A stretch of 64,000 nt of DNA, taken from assembly GCA_030272155.1 (NCBI GenBank), contig CP126205.1:2840501-2904500 (forward strand), written 5' to 3'. The notes beneath the pieces are model-generated. The model did no database searches. It was not told the origin of the DNA and saw nothing but the letters and a program-made list of their open reading frames with translations. Positions 1-10,843 of the stretch are shown one piece after another. Numbering within the stretch: position 1 is the stretch's first letter; each line of letters begins with the position of its first letter. A program made the position numbers and the translations under genes. This stretch comes from Tetradesmus obliquus. Lineage: Eukaryota; Chlorophyta; Chlorophyceae; Sphaeropleales; Scenedesmaceae.

Positions 1-1254
1 TAATGCTCGATGTCAGGCGCATCTTGCTACAACACGCTACTCTTGAGCTAGCCACCTCTGATGCCACCAAGACGGTGGTTGGTGCAGTGCTGGACATCAT
101 CATGACACTGGTTTCCAGCATTGCAATGGCGTCTGGCTGCAAAGACATTAAAGCGCTGCTTGTGGCGGTCTTGAGCTACTGTTGCCGCATGCAACCCCAA
201 GGTTGGTGTTGCAAATCTGTGTCAAAGGCTCTGACAGCTGCATTGGTTGTGGTTAGTATTGTGCTGCCGCCTGTGCTCTTTTAGCTGAGGAGTGGAATGC
301 CCATGGCCTAAATATGAAAGGCGACTCCAGCCATGTGGCATGGACTTCAGCTGACACAGGTGTTGGCACAGGGCCTTATGCTGTGTTGGCGGCTTGTACT
401 TTACGGCTGAAGGCAGTGTATAGTGTTGCTGCATTTGAGCTGGTCATCGCCAATTTAGTCCTTGCATGCGCCACTGCTTTCTCGTCTGCAGCAGAAAGAC
501 TGCGTTGTATAAGGATGAGGTGCTGGTTGGATTTCAGCGGCTAGTAGCTCTCATCACAAGCATGGGGAGCGCAGCAGCAAACATTGTGCAATGGGCAAAA
601 GTGACCTTCGGTTCATGTTGATGGCGTGTCATACTGCATGGCGCACTGGTCGTGGCACTGGTCGTGAACATACCAAATCTTCTGAGCAATATAGCATTTG
701 TGGCGGTTGCGTTGGTGCACTGTTATTGCACAGTGCTGTAACTCGATTGTATGGCGCAGGTCGCGAAGTACTCACTTCAATACCAGTAACTTAGACTAGT
801 TCCAAACACTGCTTTGGCTGGCAGCCCGGCACCACTCACACCGATTGTTATGGAGTGCCCCACACAGTGCCTGCAAGGCATGCTAACTCAAGCTGGGCAC
901 ACACCCTGTCAACACATTGGAGATCTGTCAGTCAAGTTGGTGTTTGTCAACACATGTGGGTTGACCTGAAGAGCCATGCTGCCGATATCATACCGGCTTA
1001 GCTTGATGCTGCTTGCAAGGTTCTGCAGCGGCTTGCAAGACTGCATCCGCTTGCCTGGCGTGTACTTCAGCTCAACACTACAAACACATGCCAGATTGTT
1101 CAGCCCATTGCAGTAGCTGCATGACAGCCATACAGAACTACTCCAGCGTCGTTTTCAGGACTTGGTGGGTGTCTCAATCCTTCTTTTAAAACTCCGTCCT
1201 TTTACACAATCCAGCACACTCCTGCTGCGCAGCATGATGGTCATTGGGTGACAC
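1..1254. other. No recognisable gene
   Basis: Only short open frames are present, the longest about 93 codons on the plus strand at 3-284. None shows a family motif or convincing intron borders. The stretch lies downstream of the quinolinate phosphoribosyltransferase gene, which reads toward it, so part may be its 3' flank. I see no RNA gene or transposon here. Confidence 0.5.
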
Positions 1255-1742
1255 TTGTCGAGTTGCCTTCATGCTGTGCGTGTGCCACCCACTGCTGTTG
1301 CTGCTGGTCACCGAATGACAACATCCAGTGGTATGTCCAGAGCCTTCACGCTGTACGTCAGCCTGCTGCTGCTGCTGCTGCTGCTGCTGCGACATGAAGT
1401 GCAATGTCAAGTGGTGCATTACCGCCTTCACACTGGGCGTCAGCGCCCCACTGCTGCTGCTGCTTCTGCTGCTGCTTGTCACCGGGTTACAACATTCAGC
1501 GAGATGTCCAGCGCCATCACGCCTGTGCGGCAGCCACGCGCCGCCGCCGCCGCCGCGGCTGCTGCTGCTGCTGCTCTGCTGCCGTGGTCACCAGGTTGCC
1601 AAAATCGTGGCAACTTTCAGCAGAATGTCCGCTGCCTTCACCATGTGAGTCCGCGACCCACCACTGCTGCTGCTGCTGCTGGTCACCGTGTGACCACATT
1701 GAGTGATATGTCCAGAGCCATCACGCTGTGCATCAGCCGCCC

Positions 1743-1788
<46 letters not shown>

Positions 1789-1789
1789 G
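1255..1789 (-). repeat. Degenerate tandem copies of the QPT stop-codon end
   Basis: Five to six diverged units follow the QPT stop codon. Each is built around the minus-strand sequence for the enzyme's last residues ([12 protein letters not shown]) and then a CTG/CAG run. They can be followed by the GGTCACC-type block near 1306, 1477, 1586, 1681 and 1789. The unit nearest the gene (about 1681-1740) is almost identical to the coding end, and the farther ones are more diverged. They lie beyond the stop and are not part of the protein. Confidence 0.75.
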
Positions 1790-4543
1790 TCACCGTGTGA
1801 CCACATTGAGTGATATGTCCAGAGCCATCACGCTGTGTGTCAGTGCGCCCACACTAATGAAGTCAACGCCTGATGACGCAATCTCTGCAACGCTCTGCAG
1901 CGTAACATTGCCGCTGGCCTCTGTCTGCACTTTGCCAGCAATCTGCGCAGCACAGGAGCATAGCAGCGCATCAGGCATGATGCAATGATGTGTGGGTGAG
2001 GGCAGCGCTGCTGTGCCACGCACGGACAATACACTGGGCTCAAGTGGTACGGTTGCTGTTTGGCACAGCACACCCAAAAGATCCAGCTGCCGGCGTCCCT
2101 GGCCACAAAAGGGTATGCTGCTGCAGGCTGTCCTTGCTGCGACGCATGCGATGCCAGCAGCCACAGCTTGCATGCAGACATACCACAGCAGCAGAATCTT
2201 GCCAACCAAATAGATTATCTCATTGTGTGGTAATATGACAAAATGTTGTACCTTTGCAACCGCCTGCTTCAGCAGTGACACGTCCACGCCGCCTGGGCAG
2301 GAGGCGTCTCTCCGCGTCATGTTGTCCAACATGACGCGCGTCACGTGTGGCGCCGCACCTGACGCAATCACGTCCAGTATCTGCAGCACAAGTGTGCAAA
2401 ACACACGGTGCGGTGAGATACAGCACAACAGTGCAACATATCATTCGACGTCAAACCCATGGTGCAGCAGGCCAATACGCTGAGCCACGCAAATGGTATG
2501 TTGCAATTGTTCACGGCACTTGAATGCTAGGCTTGCGCATGTGAGGAGCATGGCAGACTTTGCGCAGAGCTGCATTTCATATGCAGTTCCCACCTCACCT
2601 GCTGCACCTGCTCCAGGCTGCTGGTCTCCACCTCAACAAACCACATCATGGAGCACAGCAATCCGTCAGAGACGTAGCAATGTTGTCATTTTACCTTTCT
2701 ACCTCACCTGCTGCACCTGCTCCAGACTGCTGGTCTCCACCTCCACCTGCACCTGGTCTAGGCCGTGCTGCTGGATGTACGCCTCGGCAGCAGCCACAGC
2801 TTGGCTGCAGGCACAGCAGCAGCGCCACCACAGCAGCAGCAACAACAAGGATGTTCGCATTTTAGACAACATGTGAAGGGATGATGTGAGCTTCCCGCTT
2901 CACTACATGCACATCGCACCGCGGACGCATGCTTCTGCACAACCTGACAGCCCTGCGGCAGTGTTCTGCGTGACGCCTACACGCACCTTATGCCTCCTGC
3001 TGCTGCGATGTGGTTGTCCTTGATCATCATCATGTCATACAGCCCCATGCGGTGGGGTGTGCCCCCGCCCAGCGCCACTGCCCACTTATCCAGCAGCCGC
3101 AGCCCGGGTGCAGTCTTGCGCGTGTCTAGGATCCTGCATTGATTGTTTCAGCACATGCAGCTCAACATATGGTGTAATGCATGCAGCACAGGGTCAACAC
3201 AGGTGAACAGCAGCTGCCGCTACAACACTCGCGATCAACATACCAGCTACATTTGATTACTTGTTCCGCTCTGCCTCATCACAACTGCTGCGACTCACTG
3301 TGCTTTGTGGCCTGCTGCTGCTGCCACCATGGCTGCCGTCGCTGTGGCGATGCCGCTCATGCGCTGCATGAAGTTGAGGCAGATGCGCTCCGCAACCAGA
3401 ATGGAGCGAGCACTGCCCGACACCACGCCAAACTCTACGCCACGCTGCACTGTGTCCCCATCTGCAGCAGCAGCAGCAGCAGCAGCTGTCGTGATAGCAC
3501 TGTTGTAGCACAACACCAACAGAATGAGCAGGGCCGGATCAACCAATGCACTGGCTCAACAAACATTACCTGCTGATGCGTAATGCACAACTTGGCGGCA
3601 GCATGACGACATGTTCAGCAGCACGCACAACTCGCGAAAGTTGCCCGGTCATGCAGGCCAACTGCATCCCTGCTATTGGTATGGCCCTCTTGAGAGGAAA
3701 CACGCAACTGCAGCTGCACTTGAATCCAGCAGGTTACTGCGGCAGCGTAGCAGCCAAGCTCCCAACAGCCGGATTGGCCAATTGCTCAGCAGCTGCTGCA
3801 ATGCAATACCTTGCAGGCTCCAGGTGATGTTGAGTGAGGGGTCCACCATCTCACACACCATTTTGGCCACTGCCAGGCCAGCCAGCACGCCATCTGCCTT
3901 TGCCAGGAAAGTGGCAGTTGCCTGCGTTGACTCTGGGATGCTGCAGCATGACAGTTGGTCACAGATTTGAGACGTTGGCACTGTTATGTCACTATACAGG
4001 GAGATGTTTGCGGACTTGACGTGTTGCTGTTTGTGCTGCTGGTTGATGGTTGATGGGTAGGGTAGTTGCTGGTATGCCCTGCTGCATGTCTTGGCCTGAT
4101 GGCAGTGGCACGATGCCTGCTGACTGCCAGCTGCTGATTATTGCTGTAAGAAAGAAAGTAACGCTCACGTTGACAGTGTGGTGATGTCACCGCGGTTGCC
4201 AGCATCCTCTGCAAGTGCTGCAGCAATCACCTGCATGGGCATCAACAAAGGGGCTGGTGTGCTGGTTGTGCTGCAGCGTTGCAGGCTCAGGCTGTCGCAT
4301 TTCTACAGCCGGTTGCGGCAGTCTGCAATGTTGCAGCAATCTCTACAACGTAGCAGCACACGCTCCACATATGAGGGGAAAGCTCACATGCTGCAATGTG
4401 CTGTAGCACTAGCCTGCAGGCAGCAGCAGCACTGGCAGCAGGCTGCTGGGTGGCACGGCAGCCCAGATGCTCACCGCTTTGATATCGTAAGTTGGGTGCG
4501 TAGGAGCTGCCAGCGACCTGTTTGCGGCTGTTGCTGCACTCAT
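1790..4543 (-). CDS. QPT: Quinolinate phosphoribosyltransferase (decarboxylating)
   Basis: This enzyme (NadC family, EC 2.4.2.19) joins quinolinate and PRPP to make nicotinate mononucleotide in de novo NAD synthesis. The exons, in order, are 4543-4475, 4230-4169, 3940-3810, 3461-3299, 3133-2987, 2804-2708, 2380-2252 and 1942-1790. All joins keep phase and give 316 aa, a normal length. Visible family motifs are [10 protein letters not shown] then [13 protein letters not shown] (near 14-40), [13 protein letters not shown] (near 60), ARSILVAER and [11 protein letters not shown] (100-130), the active-site TRKTAPGLR (near 146), [10 protein letters not shown] (near 176), VMLDNM (near 240) and the C-terminal TEASGNVTL...[13 protein letters not shown] (272-300). 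The start is the first ATG before the conserved PTHPTYD segment. The N-terminal extension is only about 13 residues, so a long plastid transit peptide, as in land plants, is not evident. Exon 6 and the terminal exon have duplicated edges. Confidence 0.95.
2593..2650 (-). repeat. Copy of QPT exon 6 3' edge with donor
   Basis: Within the intron after exon 6 lies a second copy of the exon's last ~35 bases (coding [10 protein letters not shown]) followed by the same GTGAGGT donor. It differs from the true exon (2708-2743) at several positions and sits about 100 bp downstream of it in transcription order. Confidence 0.75.
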
Positions 4544-4928
4544 GGCTGAAGGATCACGCGACTGCTGTGCCTTTGAGCCTGGTGACTGAGAAGAGTAAGC
4601 GTACCACCCTGTGCAGCCTCAAACCACTATCAATCACCTCGAATGTAAAACTAGCATCAAATGTATCGACATTGCTCCTGGACTCGATGAAGGCTGCAGC
4701 AAGGTGTGTGCGAGAGGATGGGACCGATATGACAGTGACTAGACAACACCTGCGCTATGTGCAGTTGTTCGTGTCAAATGGATTCAGAACTTGTTGAAGT
4801 ATTGTCTTTTCAGCAGTTCTGTTACGTTCAACTGTGTCGGCTTCCCAGTGTTCATGGCCTTTTATACAGCATGTAAATCGTTTGGTGGGTGACAGCCGTG
4901 GCAGGCAATAGTTAACTTCAGCAACATA
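4544..4928. promoter_or_regulatory. Shared divergent promoter region of QPT and DRC1
   Basis: These 385 bp separate the start codons of two genes transcribed away from each other, so both core promoters and 5' UTRs must fit here unless further 5' exons exist. I could not identify a specific TATA box or known algal element. Confidence 0.5.
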
Positions 4929-7900
4929 ATGGGCGAGGTGGACCTGCAGCTTGCTTCACATAGGTATGCTGCGTTTAGTTGCCTTGCCTCTGCTGCTGCA
5001 GTGGCAGTACTGTACAGCCTGAGCACACAGTGGAGGATGCTCAGGCCACAACATAGGCACACAGAGCAGCACCATTGAGTTGACACAACGCTGCAGGGAG
5101 GCCAGAATAGCAGCTAGGAGGAAGCGGATACAGGAAAAGCTTGCAGCCATCAGGCAGGGCGACACCACTGGTGAGAGCAATGACAGCGCAACAGCTGCAT
5201 GCTGCAAGCAGCGTGACAAGGCTGCATAAGAATTCCAGTGGACTATCTAATCTGTTTCCCGGGTAATGGCTTCTAAAGCAACAGAATAGCGGTCGGGACT
5301 CATGTGCGCCAGGCCTACCATGCAGCGGCCAGGAAAAGCCCATGCATGATGTAGTATTACATGCGAATCCCGCAAGGACCTCTCGTCATTTCTCAGCAAG
5401 GCAATGACTGCTTCGCTGTGTTTGTTGCTGTCACGCACTGCAGGCACTCAGGAGGCAACGCAGCAGCAGGAAACCAGCAAAACCACACAGCAGCTGCTGG
5501 AGAGCTCGCGCCGCCTACTCAGGCTGCGTCATGATACACAGCAGGGTGTCACAGCAGTGCGGGTTGCAGGAGACGAGCATGAGAATGCACGGCGGCAAAA
5601 AGAGGAGCATGTGCGGCAGGTGAGGCTACCAGCCTGCCAGGGGCAGCCGCTGCCACGTGTGCTCGTGTCCTGGACATAGGGCCTATGAGGAGCATAGCTG
5701 TCAACAGCAGCAGCAACGCGCTCAGGTGTCTGTGTCATTGTTGGTGTTGAGGTGGAATTGTGCATCAGAAACTGGAGATTACAGCATCTGGGAAGAACAG
5801 CGTTTCAAAACAGGAAACAGCATCACTGTTCTGAGGCCTGGCAGGCGAACATGAACAATTGTTCCTGCAAGCGCACAGTGTAATACGACAGACCATCTGT
5901 CCTGCAAGGCTGCTTGCAAGACCACCACCATACAGCAGTGCTCCTGGCTTCACTTGAACCACCTCTGCAACATGTTTCCTGCAACAGGAGCTACGCGGAA
6001 AGCTGCTTGCAGAAGCAGAGTCTTCAGCAGCAGCCAACGCAGCAGTTGCAGTGCGCTGGGGAGCAGTGCTTGGGCTGGATGTGCCGCAGGAGCTGTTTCA
6101 GGCAATTGAAGAGCAGCGCATGGCGTGCGAGGCTGTGATTGCCAGCAAGGACAGGCTGATTGCAGGTGCGCTGCTTGCTGCAGCTGACTGTCGCATCTCA
6201 TTCAAACAGCAGCAAGCAGGTCTGATGCTAACTGGTTAATTCATCTGCAGCAGTGTCCTGCAAGCCCTGCTGGTACACCAAGCTCAAGCACGACTCAGAC
6301 GTGAACAGCATGCAGCAGCTGCCGTCCTATCTTCGATCCTTGAACAGCATGCTGCCATGCCCTATTTGAAGAGCAAGCATAAGCATTCTGCTGCCTTGCC
6401 TGCGCTGCCTTGGCCTGCCTTGCACATGCTGCCTGTGCAGACATCCGCTCCGTGCTCAAGGGCAAGGACGAGGAGTACGTGAAGCTGCTCAAGCGCCAGG
6501 CTGCTGACACAGACACGCTGCTCGGGGCCATGGCGCGCCAGCTGGCTGACCTGGCAGCAGCATACAGGGAGGAGTTGGAGAATGTGGAGCGCGCGCTGCT
6601 GCAGGTGAGGCACAGGGTTAATGTAGCTTTGCATGTTGGGTTCAGTGCTGCGCAGCGGACTTGCGCAGCTGGCTGACCTAGCGGCGGCATACAGGGAGGA
6701 CCTGGAGAATGTTGAGCGGGCGCAATCGGAGATGGTAGGAGGCGTGAAGGCGCATGAGGTATCCTCATCGCCACACACGTCCCCTTCCTTAACTTACGCG
6801 GGTGTTAAGTGTGAACACACCACGCGTAGCTCATTCATTCAGCGGGCGCTGCTGCAGGTGCATGGGGGATAGCTGTACTGCAGACGCTGCTAGGGCTGGA
6901 CACGTGGCTGTGTTGCTGACTTGCAAGCATCATTTGAAATTTGCATGAAGAGGAACACATGTGCAATATGTTGTGTGGCTCAACTTGCTTGGCGCTGTCA
7001 GCGATTGGCAGGGGTGCGCATGTGGCAAAAGCAATCGCTGCCCAGGATATCGCCTCAGGTCACTGTTGTACTAGCTGCTAATGCTGCCGCTCAACATCAC
7101 CCTGACTGCTGTGCTTCACGCCTGCAGGAGCGTGCAGAGCTGCTGGCTTCCAACCGCAAGGAGGTGGGCACGCTGCTGGAGGCTCGCAGTGCGGCAGAGG
7201 CCAACTTCACTGAGAAGTACCTGGGCGCTGTCGAGAGCTACGCTGCGAACTTGGAGGAGCTGCGGCATGCGGATGCGGAGGAGTACCAAGTGCTGAAGAT
7301 CAAGTGCGTGTGGCCTGATGCAGCCGTGTACAGCCTGCGGTGCTTTGAGTAGACAGTTGTCAAAGTTGGACTGGCCCTGACTGCATGCTGGGTGATGCAG
7401 CGTCAGCACAACTTGGGATGACAGTTGTGATGTAGGAGCTTGCCATTGCGTTTGCTTTAGCTGTTCTGCTGGAAGCTGCGCTGCGTTGCTTTGAACAACT
7501 TGGCTGGCTGCACTGGCTGCAGGCTGGAGAGTGACATTGCTGTTCTAGAGCAGCACCTGGAGACGATGCGGGCCACCTACCAGCTCAATGCCGAGAAGCT
7601 GGAGTACAACTACAGGGTGCTGCTGGAGAGGGATGCCGGTGAGCCTTGCTTGGCTATACAGAAGCATGCAAGTGTGCATGCAGATGGAATCAGCGGCTGC
7701 AGGGTGGTGCTTCTAATGCTTGGCCAGTAAGGACATGTCGTGTGGTTGCTTTGCATGTGCAGTAGGTTTATGTGTGCACTGTTTGCGGTGCGTGCCTGTG
7801 ACTGCCTGTGGACGTGCAGAGAACACCGCCACCATCAACCAGCAGAAGCGCAAGCTGTCTCGCCAGCACGACGTGCTGAGCAGCCTCAAGCACAAGTACG

Positions 7901-10102
7901 CCGCGAGTGACGCCAAGGCCAGCGAGGAGAACAGCAAGCTCACTGACGAGTACAAGCGCATCACAGAGCAGTTCAAGGACCTGCAGGTGCGCTTGCGAAA
8001 CACAGACGTGTACATGCGGAGCTGTGAGGAGCTGTGTACGTGTGCAGCTGTGCCGGAGCACAGGCAGGTGCAGCTGTTATATTCTGGGTGTGCTGTCCTG
8101 AACAAGAGATGCATGTGTCAGGCGCGGCGATGATGATATTGCTGCTGCTGCTCCTGCTGCTGCTGCTGCTCCTCCTGCTGCTGCTCCTGCTGCTGGACAT
8201 CTGTATCCTGCAGGCGAAGTTCCGCCACTTTGGCAAGGTTGATGCAGCCAAGTACAGCCAATTGTGGCGCCTGCAGCAGCAGGAGGCATGCGGCCTGGTG
8301 CGGCAGCTGCTGGCAGCAGACAGGGTGATACACGAGCAGCAGCTGGGCTGGCAGTGGGCTGCGCCAGATGAAGGCATCTTTGTGTCACCCCACGATGTGG
8401 CAGCACACACAGGCGCAGCAGCACCAGGCGCTGCTGCAGCAGCAGCAGGTGTGGCAACCTTGACGATCAGTGCGGCAGGGGCAGCTGGCGATGATCAGGA
8501 CGGCGAGCAGGAGCAGCAGCAGGATGAGCATCAGCATCAGCAGCATTCTGAGGCGGGGGCTAGGGTTTCTCAGGATGGCGCAGCCAGCGCCAGGAGCAGG
8601 AGCAGCAGCGGCAGCAGTCCAGGAGGCGCATCTAGGCATCACAACGGCGCTGCAGAGGTGAGCAGAGGCGTGATGTGTAATCAACAGGCACTGCATGCAG
8701 CAGAGGGCAGCTCACAAATGCAGCTGTTCAACAATCTGCCAGTGCTGTCGCTGATGCTTCAACCCCTTGTTCACCTTGTCGTTGACTTGTGACACTTGCG
8801 ATGGCTGGATGTTCGTCGTGCTGGAGGTTGCGCAGCGCCTGTCAGACCCCAGCTACTACGGCGCGCTGTGCCTGCTGGTAGATGAGGCTGGCTTCCTCAT
8901 AGACGCTAAAGCAGCAGCGCTCATCGCGCAGCTGCCGCCCAGTGAGGGCCAGCTGGTGGCTGCCGAGGCCATCGTGCGCAGCCTGGGCGTGTCTGACGGC
9001 CCTGCCTTTGATGCGCTGATGGATGCACTGAGTGCGGATGGCGGGGCTGGCGCAGCAGACAGAGCTACACTGAGCTTGTCAGGTGAGGGGCTGCTCAGCA
9101 CTTGGCGACTTGCGTGTGCCAATTGCTTGCCAGAAAGAGGGTATTGAGGCTGTTTTTGTTGTGACGTTGGGCCTTCAAGGGCCCGGCAGACAGAGCTGCG
9201 CTGAGCCTGTCAGGTGAGGACTTGATGCCTGCCGATTGACATATGTATACATCAATGCGAGGGCATGGTGATGGGGCTGTGTCACGGCTGGCCTGCAGCT
9301 GCCCAGCCGGCAAACAGCTGGACTACTGGCCACCAGGTGCATGTGGCTGTGCCATTCTTGACATATCGTCCTGTTCAACAGCTGCAAGTTGCACGGACTC
9401 CCAGTGTTATTACTGCTCCTGCTGCTTGCTGCTGCAGGGGCCGCGCCGCCGCCGCCTCTGCTGGTGCACCCCGACGAGGCGCTGCTGCGCCTGAAGCAGT
9501 TTGTAGAGGCAGAGGCAGGCATTGCGCAGCACCCTGCTGGTGCTGCAGCAGCAGCTGGCGGCAGCCAATCGGCAGCAGCAACGCTGAGCGCTTCACCCAG
9601 CAGCACGATGCGGCCTAGCCTTGGTGGAGCATTGGCTGCAGGCTTGATGGGTGCTGGTGCCTTCAAGGGCCAGGTGCGCACCCTGGCCAGCTATTTGCAG
9701 CAGCAGGTCATTTTTTCGTACAGAGTGCTGTGGAGTATATGTACTGCCATGTTTGTACCAAGGGATGGCAGTTACAAAGCACAACAGTTGCATAAATTGT
9801 TGGACTCGGCGTGCCGCTGCTGTCGTGCGTGGCTGCAGGTGGTGAGCATGCGCGCAGCAGAGAAGGAGAAGAAGTACTGGGAGCGCCTCACAAAGGCAGT
9901 GAGCGACAAGGAGATGCGTGTGTGGAACAGGCTGGAAGGGCAGCTGGGCAGCTACCATGGGCTGCTGCTGCGGCGCAGCGAAGGCCTGGCAGCGATCGCC
10001 AGCCTGCAGCAGCAGAATGACGAGCTGCGCATGCTGCTGAACCAGTACCTGTCCAGCAAGATCAATGCAGAGCTGAAGGTGCCACCGACAGCTGTGCTGT
10101 AG
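4929..10102 (+). CDS. DRC1: Dynein regulatory complex subunit 1 (DRC1)
   Basis: DRC1 (Chlamydomonas PF3, human CCDC164) is a coiled-coil scaffold of the nexin-dynein regulatory complex that links outer doublets in motile cilia. The exons are 4929-4963, 5097-5170, 5444-5619, 5988-6165, 6441-6604, 7128-7303, 7523-7638, 7820-7986, 8214-8657, 8836-9082, 9438-9706 and 9839-10102. All phases match and give 769 aa, close to the family length. Diagnostic segments are REARIAARRKRI (12-24), VAGDEHENARRQ (about 80), VPQELFQAIEEQ (about 120), KGKDEEYVKLLKRQ (160-175), LEQHLETMRATYQLNAEKLE (275-295), QQKRKLSRQHDVL (310-325), FRHFGKVDAAKYSQLW (363-380) and the C-terminal NQYLSSKINAELKVPPT. Exon 9 carries an Ala/Gln/Ser-rich insert at about residues 415-510. 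The small first exon was chosen because its ATG, donor and phase fit; it is the least certain exon. The terminal ORF runs through the last intron, whose length is a multiple of three. Confidence 0.93.
6655..6862 (+). repeat. Split copy of DRC1 exon 5 3' edge
   Basis: The last ~60 bases of exon 5 (QLADLAAAYREELENVERA) recur at about 6664-6722. The terminal piece with its donor (GCGCTGCTGCAGGTG) recurs at about 6842-6860, after a ~115 bp interruption. Both are inside the following intron and are diverged from the exon. Confidence 0.75.
9172..9216 (+). repeat. Copy of DRC1 exon 10 3' edge with donor
   Basis: The last ~35 bases of exon 10 (coding ADRATLSLS) and its GTGAGG donor are repeated about 130 bp downstream in the intron, with a few substitutions. 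It could act as an alternative donor. Confidence 0.7.
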
Positions 10103-10843
10103 GCGTTGGTTGGGGTGTGGGGTCGTTCTATGTGGCATGCATCTCTCACATGCAACTAACCATCACAAGACAAGGATTTCGGGATCAGTGCTGTCATTGG
10201 CAGGTCCCATACGACACCTTTAATCGCTTTGGTGATTGTCACGAACGGCGAACGCACGATGGTAGGTTGTGCTGGCATTGGCAGAGTTAGGAACCAGGTC
10301 AAGGAACACAATTGTACTGCAGCTAGGTGTACTGCTGCTGCCAGCTGTGTGGCCAAGGACATCTGCATGCAGCAGTACGTAAGTTGAATGACACACGTTT
10401 GGGTCGACTTTTGGTGGTGAATGACAATGAGGGTGCCAGCAGTGCGCCTCGGGAAGCACACGCTGCCTGATAGCTGGTCAAATGTTTGCTGCGACAGGAA
10501 CTGTGACTAAGCACGTGCGTAGGCCCTGCGCATTCAACCTCAGCACATTTATGAGTCTGATCCAGTAAAATTTATACGAGCGTATAATGACGCGAAACGT
10601 TGCCCCCGACCATGGTAGAAAGTGGCACTTAGACGCCAGCTCAGCCTCGTCATTGTGTTCCTTCAAACCCTGAACGCCCGCTACGCGCGAGTGCTCCATA
10701 GCCAATTCCCCGAATCAGGATTGACCAGCAGCTGCATCAGGCACCGTACAAAGGAGAAGCCCCAGATCTGCTTCAACGTGCACACTTCTCCCAGACGAGG
10801 CGTGCTTGTGTTCAGTCCCTGCTGCTCCTGATCACCCAACACA
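10103..10843 (+). promoter_or_regulatory. DRC1 3' flank and VDAC promoter/5' UTR
   Basis: This 741 bp gap lies between two genes on the same strand. No ORF here resembles a protein. At 10572-10587 there is a perfect 7-bp inverted repeat (TTATACG, two-base spacer, CGTATAA) about 256 bp before the VDAC start. It is an AT-rich palindrome that could be a regulatory site, but its role is unknown. Confidence 0.45.
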
